NCBI GenBank assembly: GCA_964057225.1
Contig: OZ059898.1
Span: 12,239,767 to 12,303,766, forward strand
Direction of reading: 5' to 3'
Length of the DNA stretch: 64,000 nt
Source of the DNA: Auanema rhodensis
Taxonomy: Eukaryota > Nematoda > Chromadorea > Rhabditida > Rhabditidae
Positions 24,225 through 36,702 of this stretch are shown in pieces; the first letter of the stretch is position 1, and every line of letters begins with the position of its first letter. A program made the position numbers and the translations under genes. The notes under the pieces were generated by a model. The model searched no databases, was not told the DNA's origin, and worked only from the letters and a program-made list of their open reading frames with translations.

Positions 24225-24434
24225 AACGCCGAACATACTCACTGAACACCAGTCAACCGGCTGGTGTGTCCTGTTCCGGTTCTTGGCGACTGGCTGACCG
24301 GAAGACAAGCATTCGACATCAAATGGTTCACAGCCTGTATCAATAGCACATTTAGTTTGCCGATAGCCTGTTAGCTTCTCCAAATTGTTGAGTAAACCAG
24401 CAAAACATTGAGAGCCTTCTGGTCCATATTGCAT
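24225..24434 (-). other. Candidate minus-strand exon with strong 5-prime splice site
   Basis: From a true ATG (24434-24432), about 70 codons are open up to a consensus GTGAGT donor whose exon side ends near 24245. The segment is GC-richer than its surroundings. The frame encodes a Cys-containing stretch (GYRQTKCAIDTGCEPFDVEC). A second frame, also open over the latter half, looks equally protein-like, so the true frame is unclear. It may be the 5-prime end of the broken fragment below it at 23.1-23.6 kb. Confidence 0.2.
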
Positions 24435-25440
24435 GATCTTTCATCCAATTTCTTTATTTTTCATATATTAATACGCATGTGTGTATGTGCAAAGCAAAAT
24501 GAAGCATCGTATAAGATCATCTCAAGATCACATACTCTGTACGTACATGTGGATTACAGATTACTATCCTTCATTTATCCCCTCTCTTTTGCCTCCAAAA
24601 CACTTGAAAAGGGCTATTTGTTAAGACGTATTCATTTTCAAATTTTTAGCATGTAGACCATATCCTAAAGAGTTTTATAAATCTGGTTTTTCATCACTTT
24701 TGCATTGTTTTACTATGTTTACTTATGCTTTTTTCTATGTTCTGTTACTAGTTGACCCGTTAAATTAGCCATCTCCCCATTTGGCTACACTATAATTGAA
24801 ACGATTACTGCCTTCTGTCGTATTTTGCCTACAGCCCAAGCTCTAAGCTAATTTAGTGTGCTATTGGGCTAAAATGAGCAGAAACAACGTACTTTTGATG
24901 ATTCCTTTCTTTGCTCTAACTTATTCTTAATAATATTTTGGTTGTTTCCCATCGTTTGATGTTCCTTCTTCATTTCTGTCAACAAGCCCTCTGTATACAT
25001 TGTATTCAGTCCTATCTTCTGAAGACAATACAAACTCAATCCCACCCAGTGTGCTGTTGCGGCTTCCTCCCGTATCTAACAATCAACCGAACATTTAGCT
25101 GCCCTTAACGATTACCGCCATATACAGTCACTAATATTTCTATTCTTCGTTACTAAATCCGTTCTTTTCTGATTTTCTTCAATATATTAATTTTGGTTAT
25201 AATTTCCATTTCGCATGATCAAAAGAGTATCCATTAATTGAAATTCGCCTTCTGTTTCGGAACACATTGCAAAACTGACAGATTTTGAATGAAAGCTGTT
25301 AAAACGGAAATGAGATGAGCTATTTCAGTTCTTTTAGAGTCATCACTATACTTGCTTCTGTAATCTCAATTTGTATATAAATGATTTGAAGCCAGGCGTC
25401 AGTGGACTGTGTTTGTCTTTCCAATAGCCACTTATGGACA

Positions 25441-25505
25441 TCTTTCTCTCTCTTTCTCTCTCTCTCTCCCTCTCTCTCTCCTCACTTCTCTCTCTCTCTT
25501 TCCTT
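25441..25505. repeat. (CT)n microsatellite
   Basis: An imperfect CT-rich run interrupted by TTT and CCC. Confidence 0.9.
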
Positions 25506-26380
25506 GATCTTACTATGTCCCTCTGTATATCGCATTTAATTTCTCACAACATCTACATCAACAGCAGCAGCAGCAGTCGCAGCAGTAGTAGGAGAAGGAG
25601 ACAGCCTCCAACTTCTCACCGTCAGCTCTTTGTCATCATCACAATGTCTCTCTATATTTCTCTCGCTTTCTCTATCTGTCTTTCTCCCGTTCTCGTTCTT
25701 CTTTTCCTTAACAATTTGAATATCCCCATAGTTGACTATTCGCTCGTCCCATCTCATTTCACTATTTTCCATTCTTCTTCAATCTGACTATTCATCTGCT
25801 TTCGTTCTCATTGACAAAGCAGAGATAACAAGAGAACTGTACTACATTGCTTCGAGTTTCGACAGCCTACTGAAAAATGCTCGACCCTCCTGTATAAAAC
25901 CTTTCTCTCATTTTTTTAGATTTATCGTTATTAGATTTGTTATCTTTTCAAGTGACTATTTTAGCTTTGGTATCTTAGTTCCTAATGATTTCTAGCGAGA
26001 GAGAGAGATAGAGAGAGAGAGAAACAAGGAGTTCTCCCTTTTTCTTTCAATTTCTCTCACTCATCCGTCAGATTGTAGTCTCCGGTTGATAGGTTTATGG
26101 TCCTCGATGTCTCTTTTCATTTACTTCCTGAACTTTTTCAACCCCATCTATTCCTTATCTGATATTTACCCGCCCACCTCTCTATAAACTTTAATTTTGG
26201 AAAAAAAACATTTGGGTTTTTGTCTCAATAGTTTTATAAACAGCTATCGTAACATTAGAATGAATGAAACATTATTTTTGAATAATAATACTAATGAAAA
26301 TATAAATTTACCCTTTTCTGCCAAAATACTGAATGCAACCGTGCGCAGATGTTCCGCTAAAATGAAATGATGATCTGTGG

Positions 26381-26390
26381 TTCACGTGAA
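26381..26390. promoter_or_regulatory. Palindromic E-box TTCACGTGAA
   Basis: A perfect 10-bp palindrome centred on CACGTG, the core recognised by bHLH-leucine-zipper factors (MYC/MAX, MITF/TFEB type). It sits in a gene-free interval and is followed at once by ATGACGCGCA. Binding is inferred only. Confidence 0.3.
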
Positions 26391-26702
26391 ATGACGCGCA
26401 GACGTAGCATAGTAAAGAAATTTGCATAAATCTCTATTGTAATCATTCAAATCAAGCAGTGAAACCATTAATAACTCGATGACAACTAAGTGTATACAGT
26501 CTATCATACCATATTAGTCATATTAACGATTGAAAATTATTTTCTTTTCCTTCCTATATGAGAGATTGTCAAATGCAGTGCCCTTCTTGTACCTGTAATT
26601 GCTATTCACCCATATACTTGTCACGATAATGCACAACTTTTACGATTTTAACAGCAGCAATTTCTATTCTGTCGGCTAATTCTCTTTTACCTCATATCTA
26701 AG

Positions 26703-26848
26703 AGCTATAGCAGCCGTCGTTTTGATTCGCTACCGTTCCGGCTGTCCGTTGCGCAAGCACAGCGGTCGAATCTTATATCTGCTACTGCTCAACGACCCTA
26801 GTCATGGCCTTTACGGAATCAATGGCATTGGTCTAAACGGATTTTGTG
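26703..26848 (+). other. Candidate exon, GC-richer open frame
   Basis: About 48 codons are open from a possible AGCAG acceptor to a possible GTAGAA donor. The segment is unusually rich in CG dinucleotides for this window and encodes a basic then hydrophobic stretch (RYRSGCPLRKHSGRILYLLL). It could be an upstream exon of the SH2 adaptor gene or a relic. No family is recognised. Confidence 0.15.
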
Positions 26849-28496
26849 GTAGAATGTGGATCTACAAGAGAGAAAGAGAGAAGGAAAGTAAGAGAGTAAG
26901 TCAGAGAGTGAAAGAGATCGATGATGATAGTCTGTACTGTATCAGAAGATTTGATGTATTCGTTTTTTTTCTTTCCACCTCTCGCTGTCAGATAAACTTT
27001 CTCTTATTCATCTGTCCAACAGTCATTTATATATCTCTGAGTCTTTTTTCAGAGGTAATCTCATCTTTACCCTCTGACTCTGATCAGCATAGAGAATGGA
27101 TTGAGTACTATTGTCATAGCCTCATCTCACTAACTCAAACTACAAGATAAGAAGATGTTTTGAGCACAGTTGTTGTGTTCCAATTGTAAAATAGCTGTCA
27201 GACGATTCTCTTTCTATCAATCTCGTACATTAACAGCTCATTGGAATATTTCTTAATCAAGATCTTACTACATATCTTATGCTCTTCTAATTTTTCTATA
27301 TTCTCTATTGTATTCTATGTGTAAGCAACTGTGACTTTTCCTGTATTCACTGTATTGTTTTGACTTACTTACTACCATATGGAGCATTACTCTTAACAAA
27401 ACCCTCATCATCATCACCATCATCATCATTATTATTATGTTTTCAGTAGGAAAAAAACGATATAAGATAGACTGGTCATCTGGACTGTCATCATTCAGTC
27501 TTACTGCTCTTACTCTGTTCTCTAGTTTCTTCTTATTGTAAGTATACATAAGTATATGTGTGTTCATCTGAATACCCATGTGGACATCTTTTTCTGGCCA
27601 GATGTCCTTCTTCTCTTCATCGTTGTCAGTGCAGAAAACATTGGCATTGCAGAAGGAATGAGAGAGAATGAGAGAGAGAAATAAAGAGTTAGAAAACATA
27701 GAGACTGTTCATGATAGAGATGAGAAAAGAACTAGAAAGAGCTCCGTAATTAATCCTTCCTCTCATTCTACTATGTAATTAATGTTCCCGCTTCTAAATA
27801 AAAATCTGTAAGTCTGTATACCAGTAGATATGTGCTAATAGTTTTTCTTAAAACTACCAATTATTCAAAGAGACTACTTGTGTTGTTGTGTCTGTCACAA
27901 TACATTGCTGCAATACATCGCCATCGCCCACACTCATTCACCACATTCCCATACAAAGTTCATTTTCATTATCGTTTGTGGATATTTGACTATGAAGGTT
28001 CTATCATTATCATCACTATAAAACTTTGACTCATAGTATTAAGCACTAGAATTCAATAATCACATAATCTCACTTATTCTCTCATCATCTATTCTTAAAC
28101 ATTTTTAAATTATCTTATCAAAAAAATTTTTTTGTCTCCATCAAAGCAATTATTATTGTATTGAATGATGTAGTTAAGATGGTTTTTTCTCTATTTTTTT
28201 CGTCTTTTCTTTATCTTATTTGTCTATGTTTTAATGCTTTAATAGCATCATATAACTATAATATTAGATCATATTATACTAAACTTTGTATTTTTGAAAT
28301 AACTTTTTGAAAGTTTGAGATGTTTTGAGATGAACATGATGTTCATAAAAATTATTTTGAACAAGCTGTTATCTTCTAAATGTTCATTTATGTCAATCAT
28401 CATATCTTTTCATTCTTGTTCATTTACATCCCGTTCATCTAAAGAATTATAACAAACTAACACCCGCTGTGGTTTATATGTCTTTCGAGACTCCAT

Positions 28497-28552
28497 GCTC
28501 TCTCTCTCTCTCTCGTTTTAATTTTTCTCTCTCTCTATCTCTTCTTCTCTTT
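28497..28552. repeat. (CT)n-rich microsatellite
   Basis: Two CT runs separated by TTTTAATTTTT. Confidence 0.85.
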
Positions 28553-28910
28553 CATTATCATTATCACTTTCATTTATCTCAATCATCACCAAATTTGATA
28601 AAATCATTTCCAGATGGTTGATATTTGAATTCTTAAGGAAAACTATATAACCCTCTCTTATGTTTCATCTTCTTCCTCCTCACATTCATTCCCTTTTTGT
28701 TCATTTGTTATAGACTATAGATAGATAAGCTTTTCTGAACGTTTTACTAGCATTTCACTTCTTCAACTTGAACCCAATGATGATGGTGACACCCTCCCAC
28801 CCATTCAGGGAATTCGTCCAAGCATCTCCCGTTTATAGCCATCAATCTCTGTTTAATTGCACAAAATGCCAGAAATGACCGAAGTCCAGCTATAGCACCC
28901 ACAACCCCAA

Positions 28911-28924
28911 CCCCCCCCCCCCCC
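28911..28924. repeat. Homopolymer C14
   Basis: Fourteen consecutive C residues, giving G14 on the minus strand with G-quadruplex potential. Confidence 0.95.
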
Positions 28925-29181
28925 TTTTCTCTCATAACTCCACCCAAACTATTATTTTCTTCTCTCGGCATCAAGTCTATTCTTATGATACCTGATTAAT
29001 ATGGTCGTATATTTTATTTCAAATCGTAATATCTTGTTTCTTTTACAATAATTTTCCCTTTCTAACTGTTTTTCTTTAATTTTCTGCTTTTTTCTCTCAA
29101 ATGTTTTATATGAATCTTGTGAATAACGTCGTCATTTTTAAGCAAATGTTTATTTAAAATTCATTTTTTCTACAGAAAGAT

Positions 29182-32053
29182 ATGTGCTCGGATTATCACG
29201 ACCTGCCAGGCACATCAACCGGAGGGCTATCTGATCAGATTTGGTATCATGGTCTTGTCACTAGAATACATTCAGAATCCATACTCAAAGAAGATGGACA
29301 GTTCTTGGTAAGATATTAATGTTGCAAGTATTTGCTTGCATTTGATCATTCAAACTATATGACTTTTATTCCATTAAATTCAAAGATTGAGATGGTGTCA
29401 TCTGGCTTAAACACAATTTTCTCAACCATTAACTCAAAATCTTATAAAAACAGCTGACATTCTTGACTTTTCAATTTAGTTTTTTATTCAATTTTAAAGA
29501 TTTTATAATGAGAATCATTAAAGGTTCGAGATTCTATAAGTAATTCTGGAGATTATGTTCTTACGGTCAGATGGAAAGGAAAAGCTCTTCACTTTCAAAT
29601 CAACTCCAGCATTGAAAAGGGACGAAAAATGTTTTATGTACGTTATTAAGAAAAACATATGGACTTTACTCTAATGTAAATATTTTTTTCTAGTTTGAAG
29701 AAGAGTACTTTTCTACTGTTACTCATCTAGTTAATTTCTATTTGGCTCATAAAAGAGCTGTCACCCTAACTAGTGGATGTCAAATATCTCAACCCGTTGA
29801 ACGGCAATCTGATCTTACTCCTAAATCAAAAGAACTTGAAGCAAGTTATATGCATATATTCCGTCCAGGTATTTACCGCTTTGAAGCTCGTACACACTAA
29901 CTAGTTATGCTCATGTTCTAGGAAATCTATCTAGTCAACCAAATCGCTCTCTTAGCCAGCAAGCTATCTTGAATCAAGCACTCCGCCAAAACTCTTTGCC
30001 AAGCTCTACGATGACAGAAAGAGCAGCCAGACCTTTTTCAACCATTGGAAATCAGTATGTCATTCAGTTGAATTGGCAAAAAAAACTTATTATTTTCAGT
30101 GTTTCTGTTCCACCTTTATCTTCCTCACTTAGTCGTCGTCCATTGCCTGTACCACTGAAACCAGCAATAACTAAGGAAGAGCCAGATGACGTAAGGATAT
30201 TTATCAAGTAATGAAAACAAACTTGTTTATTTAGTATTGTGATATTGATTATGATGCAATGGAAGATATCCTTGATGCCTCTAATGGTCCATATGACCAT
30301 AAGGCCAGTAATCTCAACTTATCAGCTTGGCCAGGTATGAATTAAGTTGCAAAAGTTGTTTGTTAAACTTCTTTGATTACAGCTGCTCATTTGTCTCGTC
30401 AGTTTCAATCATGTTTCAATCTACGATCTTCATCTCCCTTACCGTCTCAGAAAGGTTCCACGATATCATTGGCTTCTCGTCCTCCATTACCCCCTCGACC
30501 AGTTAATCTCAAAGAGGTATTATCAATAAATATCAAAATATCTTACACATATTACATATTCAGATGTGTCAATCACCTTCTTTATTAGTTCCAAACGCAA
30601 CAGTTCAGGAAGATCTGAGTAGCTCAGAATTGGAATATGATGATCCTAAATCATCCGTCAGAGCTGAAGAAGATTATAACACAGTAACTATTCGCATAGA
30701 TATATTTGTATTCAAAATTCCTTTCAGCTTACTAAAAATGACAAATCTTCACGATTCAGTAATTTTTCGGATTACGATGCCTTATCAACTGACAAACCTT
30801 TTCATCAATCTCGTCAACGAGATTCTGGAGTTTACACGTAAGTTAGAAGTACAAAAAATCCCTGGTGTTGAATTTTTCAAAGTTAAGAGCATATTGATAT
30901 ATTCATCTGTTTCAGCTCTCCTTCACCTCCAAACGAAGTTGTAAACATCTATTCACAAGTTCAATGCAGTCAACTTCGTAGCTTTCTATTATCAAAAACA
31001 GCTATGGAATGTGCCGAGATCATAACTTATGAAGATGTGAAAATTCTTAATTTATTGGAAACTTCTGAGGTTTTTCTTATGCATTCGTCAATGAGTCCTC
31101 TAATTTGCGCAATATTCAGAAGTTAGGCAATGGTGTAAGCAATGGTCTACGACAAATCTTATTGCCCACTGGATCTGCTCTAAGATCTGAACTGATTTTG
31201 AGGTAAATTAAATATTTTAGTAGAACAAAGAGTACTTTGGGTATTCAGATCTAGACAACTTCAAATGGCTGTCATATTATCAACAATTACTGCTTGTAAA
31301 AATGATTCTCCTAGGATTTTGAGACATGTAAGCTAATTATCTTTAATTAAATATTTGATTTTTAATTATAAACTTTTAGTGGATTTCAATTCTCAGCTTT
31401 TTATTGAATACCCAGAAGAATATTTATGGATTTGCAAACATTATATCAGCTTTAGAAGCTAAATATGTATGTTTCATTAACCTATTTCTATCGAAGATTA
31501 TCTTATTTTACAGTTAAAATCATTAACTTGGCTGTGGAATTCACTTGATAATGAGATTATGAGCCAATTTGAAGATTGTAAGCTACGGTATCAATCATAT
31601 CGTTCAAGCTCTAGCCCCGAACTTTCAACATCCTTAATTTTAATTCCATTCCTTCAACCGATTTTACAAATTTTCGGAGGGAATGACAACTGTTCCTTAG
31701 ACGGAACATCATTATGTACTGATTTAGGTAAGTTCAATATTTCTCTTGTTATCAATTAGTTCTGAACATTTTTCAGAATCTTTCTGGTTCTGGCTAGATA
31801 ACGCTCGTTCTTGGATGGCTTTGTCTGATAAAACTAGTGCTACTGCAAAAAATCGCTTTATGAATTGTAAGCATGCAGCTGAAAACCAGCTAACAAACAA
31901 ACAACTTAAAAGGTTTGTTTAGAGATAGTTGAACTGAATTCATTGAAATTAATAAATTCTAGATTATTCCTTGGAAATACAGAATTATTTGATGATGATC
32001 GTTTTCATCTCACAGTGGAATCTATACATAAAATGGTGAATGATGTTGTATAA
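29182..32053 (+). CDS. NSP-family adaptor: SH2 plus RasGEF-like domain (BCAR3/SH2D3C type), 648 aa
   Basis: Sixteen exons, from 29182-29307, 29524-29637 and 29694-29868 to 31514-31727, 31777-31912 and 31963-32053. The SH2 domain (about 18-115) has IWYHGLV and the phosphotyrosine-binding FLVRDS with Arg44, then ALHFQI and a THLVNFY helix. Residues about 120-330 are a Ser/Pro-rich linker with class-like PxxP runs (RPLPVPLKP, RPPLPPRP), suggesting SH3 partners, and acidic Tyr motifs. The C-terminal ~300 residues match the NSP Cdc25-homology fold (LPTGSALRSELILR, ILSTITACKNDSPRILRHW, NIYGFANIISALE, SLTWLWNSL). In vertebrates this fold binds p130Cas-family proteins and is catalytically dead as a GEF. 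It probably couples receptor tyrosine phosphorylation to adhesion signalling. TCTACAG ends at 29175, seven bases before the ATG chosen. The frame stays open upstream to that acceptor, so an upstream 5-prime coding exon cannot be excluded. Confidence 0.9.
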
Positions 32054-32085
32054 TCTTTATAAAATTGTAAAAAGATATAGTCGCT

Positions 32086-32091
32086 AATAAA
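32086..32091 (+). terminator. Polyadenylation signal AATAAA
   Basis: A canonical hexamer 32 bp after the stop codon of the SH2 adaptor gene. Confidence 0.6.
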
Positions 32092-32350
32092 TTTTTGAAT
32101 ATCCATAATAGATGTTAGACATATTCAATGTAATATAAGATAATATTGAAATTTATGAGAAAAATAAGAAAACAGAATGAAATATTACCCGTAAACTTGC
32201 AGAAAATCCTATTTTTTTTTCTTATAATTTTTAGTCTACTATCCTGGTTTTAATGTTATATAGCTTTTGAAGTTTGAGTTACAACAAAGAAATTTATGAA
32301 AACTTGATTATTTATCCGGTAATATCTACCTAATAAGAAAGTGCCGGCAG

Positions 32351-32427
32351 GGCTTCAATGTGGTGTATTGGTAAATGGCGCATTTACAGTTATAGGCACT
32401 CAAGTTCGAATCCGAGCACAGCCGCAC
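32351..32427 (+). other. tRNA-like element with Pol III A and B boxes
   Basis: TGGTGTATTGG resembles an A box and AAGTTCGAATCC matches the B box/T-loop at tRNA-like spacing (about 40 bp). The ends can pair as GGCT with AGCC. The T stem and anticodon stem do not pair properly, so a working tRNA is unlikely. It reads as a tRNA pseudogene or the head of a tRNA-derived SINE, lying between two converging genes. Confidence 0.35.
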
Positions 32428-32495
32428 AAAATATGAAATAAACATATATAATATATTGGAAATAATAATTGAATGATGAATACTTGAAAACACTT

Positions 32496-34923
32496 TTATG
32501 ATTCAGATTGTTCATTATATATAATATTATTAAGATTTTTATTATAAGAAGTAAATGATGTTCGTATAGTATTTAGTGTATCTGCATTAGCACTTTCAAT
32601 AGCTGATTGTAGACAATTCTATAATAATTAAAAATAATTATAAACATCTGTTTATATGAATATTCTTTTCAATTTTTTTTCCAATTCTAACCTCATCCAG
32701 AAAAAGTTTCATCTGTTTAAAAAGGATTTCTTTTTCTTTTATTGTCTTCTTTCCTACTGACAAATCTGATTCAAGTTCATATAATTTCAAAATTTTTTCG
32801 GTCATTCGCTGAAAATAAACAAAAGAAGTTGAATATATCATATCCAATATTTAACTTCAATTTCTTTTTCTAATAGCACAATCAATTTGAAAGAATTAAA
32901 TATTTTCTCCGGCAGCTCTGAATCATCGGTATGTTCAAACAGTTTCTATAGAATTTAAGTTTTATTGTTTTAGAGCTTTGATAAATAATAAAACCTTGTT
33001 GAATGTGGAACAGCTTTCTATATATGGTAGGTAATAATGTGCAGCAATTGCTATCTTTTCATTTGATTCATAATCAAACATGGCGATTGTTTTTCTGAAA
33101 AGAATCTAAGCTTTTAAATTTAAAAAGTTGTAACTTACGCAGTTATATGACAAGCTAATGTAGTTGCATATAAATCTGTTGTATAAATAAATGTTTTCTT
33201 CAGCCATTCTCTTACTTCTTCTCCAAAAATATCAAAAATTGTATTTAATTGCAAAACAGCTCTGTGAAGACGAGCAGCTAAAAATTGAAAAAAAAATGAA
33301 TTCTTGCTCTGGAAATCCTTAACCACATGTCTTGATGTCAGCTTTAAATGATGTAACTTCCAAATCAAAAAAAGATAATTGAAGATAAAGACATTGTTTA
33401 TCGTATTTCAGCTAAAAAGTTGTTGAACAACATTTGGAAAACTTGTGCTAAAGCTTTACCTGATCTGAGCAATAACTATGAATTGCATCAGCTAATAACA
33501 ATGATATTGAACGATCATTTTCAGAAGAATCAATGATAGATGGAGCATCAACACAATAATATGAGCAAATAGAGAAAATTATAAATCTTATATGATATAA
33601 TAAAGATATAAATTAATTTAAATTAGAATTATATACCTTTCTAATTGAAGATGATTGGGAATTCTATTTTCATGTATTCCAACAAATGTCAGAAGTATAG
33701 TGATTGTCATTTCAAACGATAGCTCATCTTCAAGAATATTTTGAGCTGTACTCAAAGCATTCTGAAGAAATGGTGCACAGCATCAAGAACATTTCCTAAT
33801 ATCTGTATTTTACCCGAAATAATCTATTCACACCTATATGAATAACATGATATCGATCATCCCACGAATTATCCCCACCGTTCACCTAGAATTTCTTTTT
33901 TTTTTCAAAACGTGTAAAGTTCGTTGTGGTCATTTGGCTGAATTTGAAATGCCAAAAGCTTATTACATTGGGACATTTGAACATAATAAAAAAAACATTT
34001 CGATGAAAAATAAAGGATATAATGAACTTAACAGACTTGTAATTTTGGAATAATTGCTATAAATTGATCGGATTGAGGGATTTGCTGTTGCGTTTGCCAT
34101 TCTAATAATAATTCTGTCTAAAATAAAGTAAAAAAAAAAGTTTTTTTCAAGAGAATTTTAATCTTCAAAACATAAAAGGAGTTAAATTGGTTGGAATTAA
34201 CCTAGATCAAGATGCATACCTCAAGTTGTGGCTTCATTTCTATTTTAACTTTCTTTTTAGCAGGTTTCTGCTTTCTATTTTTATTTTTTTCCCTGAAATG
34301 CAAAAGTTCAAGAAGAAAATAAATTTAAAATAAAAAAAAATACAACAAGGAAATTGAAAATAACCTCCTAATTGGCTTTGTCACATTTTTTATGATTGTC
34401 CTCTGTTTTGTTTGTATTGATTCCTTTTTAGCTTTTATTTTCTCTTCAAGTCCTTTATGCACTTTTATAGATGGATTAACTAATTTTATTTTTATGAAAA
34501 ATATTCGAAGAAAAGAAAAAACCTGGTTTCACTTCCTCTTTCACCACTACTTCGATAATTGGCTCTTCCTTTTCGATAGGTGGTTCTGGCTAGATATATG
34601 TAATTTCACATGATTCAACATTGTTTTATTTACCAACTCAGGCTGCAGAATAATCTTTCGAATGAGAATGAACAATACAGGAAATGAGTCTGTTGATGCA
34701 GCAAATGTATTCAGAAGAGCAGTACCTTCTTGAATCAAATTGTTGATTGGCTTATCATCGCATAGAAGTAATTGCTGAATTTTCTGCGATATCCAGGTTT
34801 CTGCAATGAAGATGTAGAAAATAGACAACGAGATGTTGAATTGCTACCCATCTTCTCAGGCGAATCTTCTGGTGTTGATGAATCAACTGACATTTTTGAT
34901 AATTGATATAAAGCAAAGTTCAT
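32496..34923 (-). CDS. Unrecognised 513-aa protein: helical head, basic linker, long helical C-terminal domain
   Basis: Fifteen exons in reading order: 34848-34923, 34634-34800, 34523-34589, 34365-34479, 34220-34292, 34037-34117, 33832-33885, 33637-33761, 33460-33586, 33324-33411, 33139-33277, 32995-33094, 32856-32945, 32692-32808 and 32496-32618. Every junction keeps frame, and the total is 514 codons with the stop. Residues about 25-80 are helical, with a hydrophobic FPVLFILIRKII face. Residues 82-166 form a Glu then Lys-rich linker with a likely nuclear signal (RKQKPAKKKVK). Residues 167-513 look like an all-helical repeat (ARM/MIF4G-like by feel only), ending in a charged coiled coil. There is no signal peptide or membrane segment. 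If the last intron is not removed, exon 14 reads on to a stop near 32641, giving an alternative tail. A TTCAG acceptor lies 23 bp before the ATG. I do not recognise the family. Confidence 0.8.
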
Positions 34924-35756
34924 ATTTAACTGTCGTTTCAGTTATCTGAAGTCAAAGAGTCGCAAACTGCAAAGCCCTTTGAAGCTTTGAAGCATAGAAA
35001 ATCAATTCGGAAACAAATTGACAGCTCATGTATGAAATACACTTAACCTATACCTATGAGTCAATTTAATAATTTGAAGAATATAAGGTATTTCTAATAG
35101 TTTTTACACATTTCATTTCAAAATTTTTCAATAATCAATAGCTTTTTCTCGTTTTTTTTCTCGTTTATCGTTTTGAATAGGTTAAAACAAACAAAATTGT
35201 GTGAGGAATAAACAAACCATGATACTTTTCTTCGAACAATTAAATTGAAAAATGACTTTGACTGTATGATTCATTTAAAGGAAAAAATTAAAATAATTAA
35301 TGTTATATAAAGATTGAAAAAAAGAAAATTCATTTTATTATTTATTAAAATATAAAATATAATTAATATAATTAACTGAAAATTAAGGAATCACATAACA
35401 TAGCCCATCAAAACTGATAGACGAAGATTAAAGTTGGAAAAGAAAGATATAATACTTGTAAATTACTTTTCATAAGATCTTATTTCCATTGATTTCATAT
35501 AAGTTTTCGACACAAAACTAAAAGTTTTTAAACAAAGTTTGTTTTTCAGATTTGATCTGATTGGAGGGTATATAACCTCATAGAAACTTTATTTAATATA
35601 TAAAAATAAAAATAAAACTTCATTACATTGTTGAGATTATTGTAAAGAAAATACAAAATAAATCAGATGTTGTATGTACAGTATAATGCCTAGTAATACA
35701 CGTATTTGACGGCGATTATGTTACTTATATCAAGATATTGATGATGAAAGTTGTTA
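34924..35756. other. Intergenic, AT-rich, no gene seen
   Basis: Very AT-rich, with stops in all frames. It contains the 5-prime flank of the helical-protein gene and the 3-prime flank of the cystine-knot ligand. Confidence 0.6.
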
Positions 35757-36661
35757 TCAACGTTGTGCCAATGAGTGAAGTGCTGTTCCAACTTCAACTT
35801 GACATTCACAAGCTGCTGCTGATTCAATTGTTATCGGTTCCCATCTGATAATGGTTAAACATATTTTTAAAATTTATTATTTATTTAAATATCCTACTTG
35901 GCATTCTGTTTTGGTCCTACTCGCTTTAATATGTTTAAAACACGAATTACTGGACGACATGCACCAAAACCTAGATTCAGAAAACATAAAAACATATAAA
36001 TAACACTTTTCAATAAAGTTTTAAATTTATAAAATAAGTTCCAACCTGCTAAACATGAATTATCGTTAACATCGCAACTAACTTCATTGATGTAGTTCGG
36101 AAAATAATCTTCTGGTAATCGACGCCATTGCCAGCATAAATTACATAAACCGCACCATTTATTGTCCTGAAAATTAAAAAAAAAAGTTTTTCTATTGGAA
36201 ATTTAAGAAATATAATATTTCCTTGACTCACATTGCTTAATGCTGTTCCTTTCTTATAGTCACATCCAATTTGACTAGTTATTCCAAGTACTGAAATACT
36301 TTAAGTGAACATTGATGCATAATGAAAGAAAGGGGTGCTGCCTTTTTCTTTTCAAGTTGAAACTTTTTTAAACTTTTAAAAAGTTGAAAACTAAGTTTGA
36401 GAACAAATATGCATTATATGTTCAAAGTTATTGAAAATGGTATCGTTGAGTACATTATAGACACATATGGAGACTCTATATCTACAACTTCTAAGAGGAG
36501 CAAGAACATATTCTCGCTAATCAAACTTCAGTTCAGTTCAACTTTTTAAACTTATGCTCAATCTGAACTTACATTCATCTGTAACATTCATATCTTGTCG
36601 CTTTGCACGATCAACAGTAGTGTTTAATATGCGCAAAATCTGGAATTTGTTCTTTAAAACT

Positions 36662-36702
<41 letters not shown>

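Larger units (their letters stand above)
20763..29181. other. 8.4-kb gene-poor interval
   Basis: No complete gene is visible. 20763-21900 is AT-rich with nothing recognised. 21950-24440 holds scattered coding-like patches on both strands, described separately. 25000-28700 is pyrimidine-biased with CT-rich repeats, and 28700-29160 carries a C14 run. The right end probably contains the promoter of the SH2 adaptor gene, whose upstream exons, if any, I could not place. Confidence 0.5.

Noticed and set aside
25434-25787. 117-codon open frame rich in Ser/Leu
   Set aside because: It is a translation of CT microsatellite and low-complexity DNA.
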